A stretch of 64,000 bases of DNA from Mycobacterium sp. D16Q13 (GCF_002013375.1 NZ_MAEW01000003.1:434001-498000), one strand, 5' to 3'; positions 1-8,893 are shown, counted from the first letter of the stretch. Made by a program: numbers and translations. The notes: generated from the letters alone by a model not told the origin.

Positions 1-1
1 C

Positions 2-319
2 CCCGAGACCATGCCCGACCCGGACGACGACGAGGAGGGCTGCCTCTCGGTGCCCGGCGAATCCTTCCCGACCGGGCGCGCGGACTGGGCACGGGTCACC
101 GGTTTGGATGCCGACGGCAAAGAGGTCACCCTGGAGGGCAACGACCTGTTCGCCCGCATGCTGCAGCATGAGACCGGGCATCTGGACGGCTTCCTCTATA
201 TAGACACGCTGATCGGGCGGAATGCCAGGGCGGCCAAGCGCGCGGTCAAGTCCAACGGTTGGGGTGTGCCCGGATTGAGTTGGACGCCAGGACAAGTCGC
301 CGATCCGTTCGGGCATTAG
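2..319 (+). CDS. def: Peptide deformylase, 3' part (5' end outside window)
   Basis: Removes the N-terminal formyl group from new proteins in the cytoplasm. The visible part carries the two C-terminal signature motifs of the family: EGCLSVPG, with the metal-binding Cys, and QHETGHLDG, which contains the HExxH metal site. The reading frame is open to the window edge, so the N-terminus with the GxGLAA motif is missing from view. The next gene starts 15 bases downstream and follows the def, GNAT acetyltransferase, xthA order known from mycobacteria, which supports the call. Confidence 0.93.
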   Translation, partial: PETMPDPDDDEEGCLSVPGESFPTGRADWARVTGLDADGKEVTLEGNDLFARMLQHETGHLDGFLYIDTLIGRNARAAKRAVKSNGWGVPGLSWTPGQVADPFGH

Positions 320-333
320 GACGGCACTGCACC

Positions 334-1233
334 GTGTCCCTGCCCGAACTCGGAGCACGGGTAGCGATCCGCAGCCGGCGCCCGGCTGGTTCGGTACCCC
401 CCTTCACCGACACCGTCGGTGAGCTGGTGGCGACCGATCCCGCGGTGCGGATACTTCATAAATCCGGTGCGGTGGTGGATATTTCACTCGCCGACATCGT
501 CTCGGTACGCGTGCTGCCACCGGTTCCGGCGCTGAATCGGGACATCAGGTCGGTGCAGCGGGCCGCGGCCTTAGCGTGGCCGGGGATCGAGCATGATTGG
601 GTGGACGGGTGGTTCGTCAGAGCCTCGAGCGGGCACACACATCGCGGTAACTCCGCTGTACCACTGGAGCATTCGGCTTCACCGCGCTCGCTCGGCGAGG
701 TGGCCGCGTGGTACTCCGAACACCGGCTGCCCACCCTGTTGTGCCTGCCCGACCGGTTGATCCACCCGCCAGGCGAGCTGGCCACAAGCGGCGAGACCGT
801 GGTGATGGTGCGCGATCTCGGCGAGGCCCGTGCGGCACCCCTTCCCCCGGAGCCATCCTCGAGTTGGCTTGCCCTGCATGGAGATAACCACCCCAAGGCG
901 ACACAGGTGCTGACGGCGGTGGTCGACGGGATACTGGGCTTCGCGTCCGTCGCCGAAAACGGTCCCGCGGTCGCCATCGCACGGGGCGCCGTCACCGAGG
1001 GCTGGCTCGGCATCTCCGCGGTGCGGGTGGCCGAGACCCATCGACGTCGCGGACTGGCTCGGCAGGTGTGTGACCTCCTGCTGGGCTGGGGCGCCGCACA
1101 GGGAGCCCGTCGTGCGTACGTCCAGGTCCGCGCGGAGAATGCCGCGGCGTTGGCGCTGTATCCAACCCTGGGCTTTACCGAGCAGCATCGGTACCGGTAT
1201 GCGCATATCGAGCCTGTCAGCATCGAAAAGTAG
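334..1233 (+). CDS. GNAT-family N-acetyltransferase
   Basis: Encodes about 299 residues. The C-terminal third has a GNAT acetyl-CoA fold: a V-A-E-x-H-R-R-R-G-L-A motif near residue 235 (the pyrophosphate-binding Q/RxxGxG/A element) and a following N-A-A-A-L-A-L-Y block. The N-terminal half resembles the accessory domain of the mycobacterial protein next to def (Rv0428c in M. tuberculosis). I chose the GTG start at 334, which follows an AGGACGG-like ribosome site; an in-frame ATG at 259 would overlap def by 60 bases. The substrate is unknown. xthA starts 9 bases after the stop, so the two are probably one transcript. Confidence 0.82.
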   Translation: MSLPELGARVAIRSRRPAGSVPPFTDTVGELVATDPAVRILHKSGAVVDISLADIVSVRVLPPVPALNRDIRSVQRAAALAWPGIEHDWVDGWFVRASSGHTHRGNSAVPLEHSASPRSLGEVAAWYSEHRLPTLLCLPDRLIHPPGELATSGETVVMVRDLGEARAAPLPPEPSSSWLALHGDNHPKATQVLTAVVDGILGFASVAENGPAVAIARGAVTEGWLGISAVRVAETHRRRGLARQVCDLLLGWGAAQGARRAYVQVRAENAAALALYPTLGFTEQHRYRYAHIEPVSIEK

Positions 1234-1242
1234 GGTGACGTC

Positions 1243-2043
1243 ATGCGATTGGCCACCTGGAATGTGAACTCGATCCGTGCCCGTGCCGACAGGGTGATCT
1301 CCTGGCTGGAACGCTCCGGCACCGACGTGCTCGCCATGCAGGAGACCAAGTGCTCCGACAAGCAGTTCCCCATGCAGGCGTTCACCGACGCCGGGTACGA
1401 GGTGGCACACGTGGGGCTCAGCCAGTGGAATGGCGTCGCCATCGCCTCCCGGGTTGGGCTGGAGGACGTGACCGTTGGGTTCGAGGGGCAGCCCGGGTGG
1501 GCGTCTGGTGAGGATGTCGAGGAGGCCGCCGAGGCCCGCGCACTCGGCGCCACCTGTAACGGGGTGCGGGTGTGGAGCCTGTATGTCCCGAACGGCCGGA
1601 CGCTGCAGGATCCGCACTACCAGTACAAGCTGCGGTGGCTCTCGGCTCTGCGCGACGAGGCCGCCGGCTGGCTCGCCGCCGATCCCGCGGCACAGGTCGC
1701 GCTGGTCGGCGACTGGAACATCGCGCCCACCGACGACGACATCTGGAGCGTCGAGGCCTACCAGGGCAGCACCCATGTGTCCGAACCCGAACGCACCGCG
1801 TTCACCGCGATGAACGACGCCGGATACGCCGATGTGGTGCGGCCGTTCACCCCCGGTCCGGGCGTCTACACGTACTGGGATTACACGCAGCTGAGCTTCC
1901 CCAAGAAGCGCGGAATGCGCATCGACTTCGTCCTCGGCTCACCGGAGTTCGCCAAGCGAGTGGGTGATGCTCACATCGACCGCGAGGAACGTAAGGGCAA
2001 GGGCGCGAGCGACCACGCACCCGTCGTCGTCGACCTGGACTGA
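1243..2043 (+). CDS. xthA: Exodeoxyribonuclease III (AP endonuclease)
   Basis: A 266-residue Mg2+-dependent AP endonuclease/3'-5' exonuclease of the EEP superfamily, acting in base-excision repair. Family motifs are present in order: the start block with ATWNVNSIRAR, the metal-binding QETK, Y-V-P-N-G, GDWNIAPTDDD, and the terminal S-D-H-A-P-V. Length and start match the ExoIII family. It is the last left-hand core gene; the ESX-associated DNA begins after its stop. In M. tuberculosis the homologue (Rv0427c) also lies next to the GNAT gene and def. Confidence 0.93.
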   Translation: MRLATWNVNSIRARADRVISWLERSGTDVLAMQETKCSDKQFPMQAFTDAGYEVAHVGLSQWNGVAIASRVGLEDVTVGFEGQPGWASGEDVEEAAEARALGATCNGVRVWSLYVPNGRTLQDPHYQYKLRWLSALRDEAAGWLAADPAAQVALVGDWNIAPTDDDIWSVEAYQGSTHVSEPERTAFTAMNDAGYADVVRPFTPGPGVYTYWDYTQLSFPKKRGMRIDFVLGSPEFAKRVGDAHIDREERKGKGASDHAPVVVDLD

Positions 2044-2176
2044 CACCGGCGGCCAACGAGGCGAGCGCCGCGACCGCCCCCGCTCATCCAGCGCATCCAT
2101 ACCTGTTGCTGCACAACATCTTCCCTGAGGCCATCTACACACGCGCGACGCTGGCGAGCTAGCGATAATGATGGTG

Positions 2177-5095
2177 TTACTGTCGTTCTGCGGGGCCCCG
2201 GAGTCGGCCGAAATCCTCTGAAACCGACGCCGCTAGATCGAGGTAGGCGTCCATAGTCTGCTGTCGGAGCAGCCCGAAATCGATATCGGCGCCCTCGGAG
2301 AGATGCGGATCGAATGGAATCGTGTGCACCGATCGGCACCGCGACTCGAAGTGCTCGTAAAGCTTGTCGATCTTCAAGTTCGCCGACCCTGGACGCGATG
2401 TGCTGAGCACCACGCGCGCGCCCCGCACCAACCCCGAATAGCCATGCTGCATCAGCCAGTCCAACGTTGCCGATGCGCTCCGGGCAGCATCCATCGCGGG
2501 CGCACTGACTAACACGATGGTGTGCGCCAGGTCGAGGACTCCCGCCATCGCCGAATGCATGATGCCGGTGCCGCAATCGGTCAGGATGATGTTGTAGTAG
2601 TGCCGCAGAATATCGACGGTGCGCCGATAGTCGCCCTCACTGAACACCTCCGATACCGCTGGCTCCTGTTCGCTTGCCAGAATTTCCAGCCGACTGGTTG
2701 CCATCAGCGTGTGGTTGCGAACATCGGCGTAACTGTGAAGATTGGGGTCCGACAACAGGTCGCGCACAGTTGATTGTGTCGACTCGTCGCGGACTCGTTC
2801 TGCCAGAGTGCCGCGGTCGGGGTTGGCGTCGACAGCGATAACACGATCATGTCGCACCATGGCGAGTGCCGACCCCAGCCCAAGCGTGGTCGTGGTCTTG
2901 CCAACCCCGCCCTTGATGGACAGCACGGCGATACGGAAGTCGCCGACGATCGGCTGCCGGATCTGCTCCTCGAGTTCCTGCCGTAGACGATCCCTACGGG
3001 ACAGACCAGGGTTGACGTGGCCACCTGTCGCCATACGCACCCTGCGTCGCCAGCCGGATTGGGGTGCGTTCGGATGCTGCCCCGTCAGCTCAGCTTCCTC
3101 TAGTGGCGTGGGCACTCGAAAGGCTTGCGGGGGGCGATAATTCGCCGGAGGCGCCGCCCGGTGTGCCTGCGGCGGAGGTCCCGGCGGCCCGGGATGACCG
3201 GCATCCGGACTCGGTTGATTGGCCACCCAACCCGGTGGAGGAGGTGGAGGCTGCGGGGGACGCCATCCCGGTGGCGGAGGCTGCGGGGGACGCCAACCCG
3301 GCGGCGGAGGTGGTAGTCGTTGCCTCCACCCCGGCGGCAGTGGAGGTGGGGGCAATCGCGGGTCCGGCATCGGCGGCTGCGGTGCATCGCGCACTACCGC
3401 GTCCGGGGATTCGTTCAACGGCTCCGCGGGCGGCTTTTGCGGTGCAGGCTTATCCGCGTGGTCGCGCTTCTCGTGGTCGCGGCGCAACCGAGGGAATGGG
3501 CCATCGTCATCGTACGAAGACGGTTTATGGGGCCCGAAACGCTCGAACTCCACTGATGTGGCCGCTCCCGGCAATTGCCAGGGCGGCAGCGCCAGCCTCC
3601 GGGTAGGCGGGCGCTGCGACTGAACGTCCTCGTCGTCAGCGTCATGGGAGTCTTCGTCGATATGTTCCGAGTAGCCCTGGGGGGTCCCGTGATGTTCCGA
3701 GAGGCCCTGGGCAACTGCGTCCGACCCTGTTGCGCTGTTGGCGTCGGCCTCGGACGGGTCGTCCGACTCGACATCGCCACTGTCTAAATCGCGGGGCGCC
3801 GGGAGATCCCGGGCCTCGCCCAACTCCGTTGGACCGCCGAGTGATAAGTCCGGCGCGGGTTCATCGTCCTGCTCGGGCTCCGAAACGGGAGCTGGAGCCT
3901 GCTCCGTTGAGTCCGATTCAGACGCAGCGGGCTGAGACCGCTTCGCCTCCATAGCCGCAAGGAGCGCGGCCGCGCGTTGATCGACTTCATCGATAGCAGG
4001 AACGTCGCCGGATGGTTCCACCTTTGGCACATCGGAGTCCGCCGCCTGGGTCGGCTGCTCGTCCAGCTGGCTCAAACCATCGGCCTCGGTTGCGGGCTCG
4101 GCGATGCTGTCCGCAGCGGACTCCCGAGCCCTCGCAACAGCGTCAAGGAGCGCTGCCGCGCGCATTTCGACCTCATCGAGTTCGGGGGCATCCGTCGATG
4201 ACTCACTCTCAGCCGCAACAGGTTCTGGCTCAGGCGATTCCAGCTCCGCAAACGGGGCGGGCACATCCCACGCCGAGAGAACGTCCTCCACAGGAGCAGG
4301 AGCCACCTCGACCACCGACGAAACCTCCGGAACCCCAGGCTCCCAAGACATATCGACCCGCTCCGGCTCAGGCTCCACAACCGCATCGTCGGTCTGCGCT
4401 GAATCCACCTCGGCCGCACCCGGACGATCCTCGACCACGTCGTCCCCGATGCCGGATATCTCGATGTCGTCAACGCGCTCAAGCGCCGGTGACGTGGCCG
4501 CCGACTCCGATACCTCACCCCAGGCCGGAATCTTTATCTCCCAAGGCGTATCGACCTGCTCCGGCACCACAGGCTCAGACACCGGAGGAACCACCATCGC
4601 ATCGTCCTCACCGCCCAATATCTCGATGTCGTCAGCTCGGTCAAGCGCCGATGACGACACCGCCGACTCCGACACCTCGCTCCAGGCCGGAACCTTCATC
4701 TCCCAAGGCATATCGACCGGCTCCGACACCGGCTCAGGCGCAGACGCAGACGCAGATACCGAGGGAACCGCGACCGAGTCATCAGTCTGCGCGTGCACGG
4801 GCGGACTCACCGGTTCATCAACGTCGGTAGGCGCCATCACTCCGTCCGCCTCAACGTCCTCCACGGTCGTCGTTTCTGGAACAGCGGCCGCCGACGCTTT
4901 GACCACCCGATCATCGTCCTCGTCGAGGTCGACGACTTGGGGAGCCTCGCGATCACGGCCAGGCTCGCGTTGATCTTTCTTCTTACTGCCGAGCCCCGAC
5001 AGTGACCAACGCCGCTCTTTCTCCGGTGGCGGCAGCCATGGGGGACGCGCGATGGATCCCTCGCCCGGCTCCGCCGTGGGCTTGTTCTTAGCCAA
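2177..5095 (-). CDS. espI: EspI-like protein with C-terminal MinD/ParA-type ATPase (long form)
   Basis: A 972-residue cytosolic ESX-associated protein. Residues 1 to about 480 are acidic and low complexity and hold two near-identical blocks of about 35 residues (each with a V-D-x-P-W-E and an A-W-x-E-V-S-E-S core). Residues about 560-640 are a proline-rich tract of repeated PPPGW units. The C-terminal 260 residues form a SIMIBI ATPase with the Walker A motif KGGVGKTTT near residue 724 and a VDANPDRGTLAER block. This architecture is that of EspI of ESX-1 (Rv3876), which in M. tuberculosis is linked to ATP-dependent control of secretion. Start is TTG after AAGGGGGG. A shorter paralogue lies at 38635-39879. 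It is divergent from the DUF5336-like gene. Confidence 0.85.
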   Translation of the reverse strand: MAKNKPTAEPGEGSIARPPWLPPPEKERRWSLSGLGSKKKDQREPGRDREAPQVVDLDEDDDRVVKASAAAVPETTTVEDVEADGVMAPTDVDEPVSPPVHAQTDDSVAVPSVSASASAPEPVSEPVDMPWEMKVPAWSEVSESAVSSSALDRADDIEILGGEDDAMVVPPVSEPVVPEQVDTPWEIKIPAWGEVSESAATSPALERVDDIEISGIGDDVVEDRPGAAEVDSAQTDDAVVEPEPERVDMSWEPGVPEVSSVVEVAPAPVEDVLSAWDVPAPFAELESPEPEPVAAESESSTDAPELDEVEMRAAALLDAVARARESAADSIAEPATEADGLSQLDEQPTQAADSDVPKVEPSGDVPAIDEVDQRAAALLAAMEAKRSQPAASESDSTEQAPAPVSEPEQDDEPAPDLSLGGPTELGEARDLPAPRDLDSGDVESDDPSEADANSATGSDAVAQGLSEHHGTPQGYSEHIDEDSHDADDEDVQSQRPPTRRLALPPWQLPGAATSVEFERFGPHKPSSYDDDGPFPRLRRDHEKRDHADKPAPQKPPAEPLNESPDAVVRDAPQPPMPDPRLPPPPLPPGWRQRLPPPPPGWRPPQPPPPGWRPPQPPPPPPGWVANQPSPDAGHPGPPGPPPQAHRAAPPANYRPPQAFRVPTPLEEAELTGQHPNAPQSGWRRRVRMATGGHVNPGLSRRDRLRQELEEQIRQPIVGDFRIAVLSIKGGVGKTTTTLGLGSALAMVRHDRVIAVDANPDRGTLAERVRDESTQSTVRDLLSDPNLHSYADVRNHTLMATSRLEILASEQEPAVSEVFSEGDYRRTVDILRHYYNIILTDCGTGIMHSAMAGVLDLAHTIVLVSAPAMDAARSASATLDWLMQHGYSGLVRGARVVLSTSRPGSANLKIDKLYEHFESRCRSVHTIPFDPHLSEGADIDFGLLRQQTMDAYLDLAASVSEDFGRLRGPAERQ

Positions 5096-5262
5096 CGCCC
5101 CCCCTTCCAGGTACTGATACCACTCCTAAACCTATGGTAGTGGTGGCCGACGGGCACTCCCAATTCGAGATTGCTACGCCCGCTATCGGTCAGGCAAGAC
5201 CACGTTTGAGTTAGCCTAAACACAGTGGCCCCATATGCCGGGCCGGGCGATGTAGGAGGGCC
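5096..5262. promoter_or_regulatory. Divergent intergenic region between espI and the DUF5336-like gene
   Basis: This 167-base gap separates two divergent genes and must hold both promoters. A short inverted repeat (ACCACT at 5119-5124 and AGTGGT at 5139-5144, 14-base spacer) lies close to the espI start and could be an operator. No consensus promoter stands out, so the role is inferred from position only. Confidence 0.35.
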
Positions 5263-6027
5263 ATGTCCTATCCGTCGGGAAACCAGGGGTACTACACCGC
5301 CGCATATAGCGACAGCTTCGGCACTGACCACAAGCGGCTGTTGCCTCGCTACATGGCGCTGGCGGTTCTCGTGCTCGGAGCCGCGTCATATCTACTGAGT
5401 TTCGGCCCAATGCCCGAAGGACATCCTGGCGCGTGGGGCGTGCGGTTTGCGGTGCTTGCAGCCTTATTATCGGGCTTCGGGCTGATTCCGCGTCAGGATT
5501 CAAACCACAAGGTGATCGCCGTACTGACGGTGGCCGGGTTCCTCGACGCACTGGCGGCGCTGATCAGCACCACAAACAGTGGCTGGGCCCTGACGGTGAT
5601 CGTCGTGATCAACGGGCTGCAGTCCGTGGCGGCCATCGGCGCGCTGCTGCAGGCACATCCGGCTGGCGAGACGGAACAAGGCTCGCAGGAGGCCTACTCC
5701 GAATACTGGGCGCAGATGGCGCAGTACTACAACCAGTACCCGGACCAGCATTCCCAGCCCACCGAGACAGCGGAGCCATTGCAGAGAGAAGCACACGGGC
5801 AAGCTGCAGCACGTGCTGTGCAGCACGCTGCCGACCAGTCGGCCAGCTACTCCGACTACGTCGATAATCAGAATCCTCGGGGGGCGACTGTCGATCGCTA
5901 TGCGCCCCAGACCTCCCAGCCAGCGCAGACGGGGCTGCCAAGCTTCGCCCGGGCGCCGGGTCAGGCTCCGGTCCAGCAGTACGGAACACAAGGTCAACAT
6001 GACCCCGGCCCCTCTGCGACCCGGTAA
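5263..6027 (+). CDS. DUF5336-like four-helix membrane protein
   Basis: A 254-residue membrane protein. A short Gly/Tyr-rich N-terminus is followed by four hydrophobic segments at about residues 28-48, 57-75, 86-102 and 107-128. After them comes a hydrophilic Gln/Ser/Tyr-rich tail of about 110 residues with many Y-x-x-Y/Q-Y-Y repeats. This is the arrangement of the mycobacterial 34-kDa antigen family (Rv0954, DUF5336). The start follows a clear TAGGAGG. It precedes the Esx pair on the same strand. Its function is unknown; a membrane role associated with this ESX system is inference. Confidence 0.65.
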   Translation: MSYPSGNQGYYTAAYSDSFGTDHKRLLPRYMALAVLVLGAASYLLSFGPMPEGHPGAWGVRFAVLAALLSGFGLIPRQDSNHKVIAVLTVAGFLDALAALISTTNSGWALTVIVVINGLQSVAAIGALLQAHPAGETEQGSQEAYSEYWAQMAQYYNQYPDQHSQPTETAEPLQREAHGQAAARAVQHAADQSASYSDYVDNQNPRGATVDRYAPQTSQPAQTGLPSFARAPGQAPVQQYGTQGQHDPGPSATR

Positions 6028-6060
6028 ATCTGCACGATGCGCAGGTTTGCGCGCCGAGTT

Positions 6061-6090
6061 TTGAGTTACCTGCTACTCTCGTGCTAGTTA
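6061..6090 (+). promoter_or_regulatory. Candidate promoter of the Esx pair
   Basis: TTGAGT at 6061-6066 and TAGTTA at 6085-6090 are separated by 18 bases and resemble -35/-10 elements. They lie just before the strong ribosome site GGGGGAGGA and the small open reading frame upstream of the Esx pair. This is a consensus match by eye only. Confidence 0.35.
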
Positions 6091-6113
6091 GGGCCTTCAA
6101 GGGGGAGGACAAC

Positions 6114-6242
6114 GTGAACGCTCCTCATCCGGCGAACGCTCATCAGTGCGGTCGGAGTTCAGCAGTACACATTGGAAGCAAAGGAAGGACACCATGGAAA
6201 CCACCGGTAACGAGCTCGACAATGACAGTGGCCTGGCAGTAA
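6114..6242 (+). CDS. Possible 42-residue upstream ORF overlapping the first Esx start
   Basis: A GTG codon sits 3 bases after GGGGGAGGA, one of the strongest ribosome sites in the window. It opens 42 codons ending in TAA at 6240-6242. The ORF is out of frame with the Esx gene and runs 49 bases into it. The peptide has no recognised domain. It could be a leader peptide or a spurious site; see findings. Confidence 0.3.
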   Translation: MNAPHPANAHQCGRSSAVHIGSKGRTPWKPPVTSSTMTVAWQ

Positions 6243-6493
6243 GCCCGGCCGAAGCGATGGCCGCTTTCCAGACGGCCCGCCAGCACGGTGAGAATGCACA
6301 CCGCATTTTCCAGGGCATCGAGGATGAGCAGCGCGCGATGGCAGCCAACTGGGGCGGCAACAGCCACGGCACGTACATGAACGCATCGGCGTCATACAAC
6401 GATGAGGCCTCTGAGATCACCAAGGGCCTGTTCAACTTCATCACGGTCAGCGAAGAGGGCGTCAAGCAGCTCCAGTCCTCCGACGACGTTTAA
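6194..6493 (+). CDS. WXG100/EsxB-like secreted protein
   Basis: A 99-residue helical-hairpin protein of the WXG100 superfamily, the typical small substrate of ESX systems. The turn motif is N-W-G-G (WxG) near residue 56, flanked by two helical stretches. The C-terminus is acidic and flexible. The ATG at 6194 follows GGAAGGA; an upstream in-frame ATG at 6146 lacks a ribosome site. It is followed after 38 bases by a second Esx-like gene, the usual tandem pair whose products form a heterodimer. No clear YxxxD/E secretion signal was identified near the C-terminus; Y388-type motifs are absent, so the signal may be on the partner. Confidence 0.85.
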   Translation: METTGNELDNDSGLAVSPAEAMAAFQTARQHGENAHRIFQGIEDEQRAMAANWGGNSHGTYMNASASYNDEASEITKGLFNFITVSEEGVKQLQSSDDV

Positions 6494-6531
6494 CCCACCC
6501 AGACCACAACGGATTAAGCAAGGAGACGAAC

Positions 6532-6846
6532 ATGTCCGACTCAATTCAGTACGGCAAGGCTGCTTATGGCAACCTTGATGAGCTCGCCAGCCACGCCACC
6601 AAGCTCGACGCTGCGACCCAGGAACTGCGCGACGCGTTCCGTACGCTGTACAGCGTCTTTGCTGGTCAGGGTGCGGCCGCGGTCGCCGAGGTCGAGACTG
6701 CGGTGGGCCTGAACCTGCAGGACTGGATCGCTCGCCACAGCCAGCAGACCCAGAATGCCGTCGATCAGCACGACGCAATGCATGCCCAGGATGCTTCCGT
6801 CCGCGACGCCGTGGCCGGAAGCTACGGCGGCGGTCGTGGCCTCTAA
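6532..6846 (+). CDS. EsxA-like WXG100-family partner protein
   Basis: A 104-residue helical protein directly behind the WXG-containing gene, with its own AAGGAG ribosome site. It has two predicted helices with a turn reading F-A-G-Q-G in place of the canonical WxG, and a Gly-rich C-terminus. Degenerate turns are known in Esx partners. By position and size it is most likely the heterodimer partner of the 6194-6493 product. A terminator follows, so the pair is a separate transcript from the next gene. Confidence 0.78.
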   Translation: MSDSIQYGKAAYGNLDELASHATKLDAATQELRDAFRTLYSVFAGQGAAAVAEVETAVGLNLQDWIARHSQQTQNAVDQHDAMHAQDASVRDAVAGSYGGGRGL

Positions 6847-6863
6847 CGGTTAGAGCACAACGG

Positions 6864-6898
6864 AACTGCCCGCCTCGTTCTACGGGGCGGGCAGTTTT
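6864..6898 (+). terminator. Rho-independent-type terminator after the Esx pair
   Basis: An 11-bp perfect inverted repeat (AACTGCCCGCC at 6864-6874 and its complement at 6886-6896) with an 11-base loop is followed by a short T-run (TTTT at 6895-6898). It lies 18 bases after the stop of the second Esx gene and would end that transcript. Confidence 0.75.
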
Positions 6899-7084
6899 GT
6901 CGTCGGGGGCAGAGCGAAAGCCGCTTCGCAGCAGTGCTTCAAAAGCCGCCTCCCACAACGGAACCTAAGTGATCTCGTCTCCGGCACCCGGAGTTCGATC
7001 GCGTGAACTCACAGGGGTGCGCGCTAGGATGCAGCCGGGACCACGGCAGCCAGGGCTTGCAGACCAAAACGGAGGAACCAGCAA

Positions 7085-7894
7085 ATGACCGAGTCGAGGT
7101 CCCCGGGCCCCGCAGTCGGCACGGCGTTGATGAGCGCGATCCACACCGACGCCACCGATGCCGGTCTCGGCGCCCACGCCGGCGGCTACCTGTGGCGCCA
7201 ATCGTGGTTTTCAGTGCCGTTCGCAGGTTTTTTCGGACTGCTGGGCCTGTACCTGGCTATGACGCCAGGCGCGCACCTCATCGGCGTGATCTTTTTAGTC
7301 CCCGCGCTGCTGGGACTGGTGTCGTTCGTGCGGGGCCGCATCCGGATGGCCAAAGGGGATCGCCGGCTGGACCTGTTCGAGCGCGGCGCCATCGTGACCA
7401 ATCGCGCGCAGGACATCGCGGTGTTCCGGTACGCCACCGCGCGGGTGACACGGGACATCGTCCGACAAACCAGCTCGATCGGCAGCGCCATGGAGTACAG
7501 CTACACCCTCAGAGAACCGGGCGGCCCGAAGGTATCCGCCAACGGCGGAACACGGCTGCACAGCGGTTTTGATGGTCCCACCGAATGGGGTCCCGCCATT
7601 GTCAGCGGAATCGCCAACACCCAGCTACCCGCTGCGCGTCAGGCGATCGCGGCCGGAAACCGTCTCAATTTCGGCCCGGTGTGGATCAGCGCAACGGAGG
7701 TGGGTAACACTCTCCACACCTGGCGGTGGCCGGAAATCGCCACAATCTGGATCAACAACTACGTCAACAAGGGTCACGTCGAGCTGTTCTTACGGGTGAA
7801 ACCCAAAAAGGCGGTGATGGTCGAGGCGGCAAAGCGTGTCGAGAACCTAGCCATATTTATGACTCTGGCCGACGAACTCATCGCGTGCGGATAA
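7085..7894 (+). CDS. DUF6585-like membrane protein of unknown function
   Basis: A 269-residue protein. Two adjacent hydrophobic segments (about residues 41-60 and 66-82) are followed by a soluble part rich in beta-strand-like sequence. The layout resembles PH-like bacterial proteins such as DUF6585, which have a short membrane hairpin and a domain with the L-D-L-F-E-R-G motif; that motif is visible near residue 96. The ATG follows AACGGAGGAA. It is the last plus-strand gene before the minus-strand toxin region, and its stop is close to decayed remnants of that region. The family assignment is tentative. Confidence 0.55.
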   Translation: MTESRSPGPAVGTALMSAIHTDATDAGLGAHAGGYLWRQSWFSVPFAGFFGLLGLYLAMTPGAHLIGVIFLVPALLGLVSFVRGRIRMAKGDRRLDLFERGAIVTNRAQDIAVFRYATARVTRDIVRQTSSIGSAMEYSYTLREPGGPKVSANGGTRLHSGFDGPTEWGPAIVSGIANTQLPAARQAIAAGNRLNFGPVWISATEVGNTLHTWRWPEIATIWINNYVNKGHVELFLRVKPKKAVMVEAAKRVENLAIFMTLADELIACG

Positions 7895-7904
7895 GCACGC
7901 GCAT

Positions 7905-8030
7905 ACACCGTCTGCCAGCCCGCTGATGCGGCCGAACTTCTTCGACAATCACGCGGGCATCTCTTCCGAGAACCCTCGTTCGATCAGTTGCTGGTATCGA
8001 GGGTGGTGTTCATCGGGTCAGGCCGGTAGA
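7905..8030 (-). pseudogene. Decayed duplicate of the DUF600-like/TNT-like gene junction
   Basis: Two short stretches match the intact genes at 9958-10105. Bases 7906-7937 match 9959-9990, the coding start of the 387-residue DUF600-like protein. Bases 7950-7992 match about 10054-10096, the 3' end of the 239-residue membrane protein. Read on the minus strand, the second stretch still encodes a Q-L-I-E-R-G-F-S-E-E tail like Q-L-V-E-R-G-F-L-E-E in the intact gene, ending at a stop, with an in-frame stop upstream. It is the scar of a tandem duplication with most of the unit lost. Confidence 0.6.
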
Positions 8031-8061
8031 GCTGCACAACGTCAGTGGCTCCGGAAGCCAG

Positions 8062-8793
8062 CTAGTTGGTCAGGCCGAGATCGGAACGACCGATGATCAC
8101 CCAGTCGTCATTGTCATTAACAATATGAATACCCTCCAGGGCCGGAGTACTCGCAATCATGCCGACGATGGCCCGCCAATCCATCTCGCCATAGACATAA
8201 CCGGGCCGACTCCGGCTCGTATAGGCCTGCACGAGGTTGTCGACGCCACCAGCTGAGGAGGTGACCAGCGTCGGCTGTCCGGATCTCGCCGATTCCGGAG
8301 TCAGACGTACGAACAGCTGTGTTTCGCTGAGCTGGGATTCGAGTGAGGTGAACGGTTGTGCCTGCGGTTCGTTCGCAATTTTCGCGATCCGCGCGTCGAG
8401 TGTCGTCGCCGACTCGGGCGGCAAAATACCCAGGATGACCGCGATCTGGCTCTTGCGGATCGGTACGCGGCTTCCGGCATCATTCTTGATGATCACCCAC
8501 TGCACCGGCGGAATTTCTGCGGCCAGTTCCAAAACCTGGCGCCACGGCGCTCCGGCATACTCTTTCCATAGTTCAGGATTGGCTCTAGAGGTAAAGACTT
8601 CCAGGGCATGGGTGCCGTCGGCCAGCTCGAGCAACGGCGTCTTGATCTGCGGTTGTCCGTCGACCTCTTCGACATCCAATGAGTAGAAGATCTCGTGTTC
8701 GTTGAGGGCAATCACGAGATCGCTGACCAACGCCGCATCCTGCTGCCCCGCGGCCCGGGTAACGAGGTCTTCAATCTCTGCTGCGGTACGCAC
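8062..8793 (-). CDS. SseB-like protein
   Basis: A 243-residue soluble protein resembling the SseB N-terminal domain family (SseB = enhanced serine sensitivity protein B). The N-terminus has an F/Y-xxLD-type strand and an H-A-L-E-V-F-T-S strand typical of that fold. Such domains recur in actinobacterial and Bacillota toxin-immunity neighbourhoods. I chose the GTG at 8793, which follows GGAAGGA at good spacing; the upstream ATG at 8853 lacks a ribosome site. It is the last gene of the minus-strand series downstream of the TNT toxin. A role as accessory or immunity protein is inference from context. Confidence 0.55.
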   Translation of the reverse strand: MRTAAEIEDLVTRAAGQQDAALVSDLVIALNEHEIFYSLDVEEVDGQPQIKTPLLELADGTHALEVFTSRANPELWKEYAGAPWRQVLELAAEIPPVQWVIIKNDAGSRVPIRKSQIAVILGILPPESATTLDARIAKIANEPQAQPFTSLESQLSETQLFVRLTPESARSGQPTLVTSSAGGVDNLVQAYTSRSRPGYVYGEMDWRAIVGMIASTPALEGIHIVNDNDDWVIIGRSDLGLTN

Positions 8794-8893
8794 GTCAATT
8801 CCTTCCCGGACACGCCGGCATCGACGCGGATATCTGCTCGATGATACCGCCATCGGAGACTGAATACGGTGCAGCCGATCGCGGCCTCACCGT

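Noticed and set aside
456..1776. Two long minus-strand frames opposite the GNAT and xthA genes
   Set aside because: Shadow frames of well-supported plus-strand genes; composition is Arg/Pro/Ser-rich without motifs.
3064..4973. Several long plus-strand frames opposite espI
   Set aside because: They arise from the low-complexity coding of the EspI N-terminus; no ribosome sites or domains.
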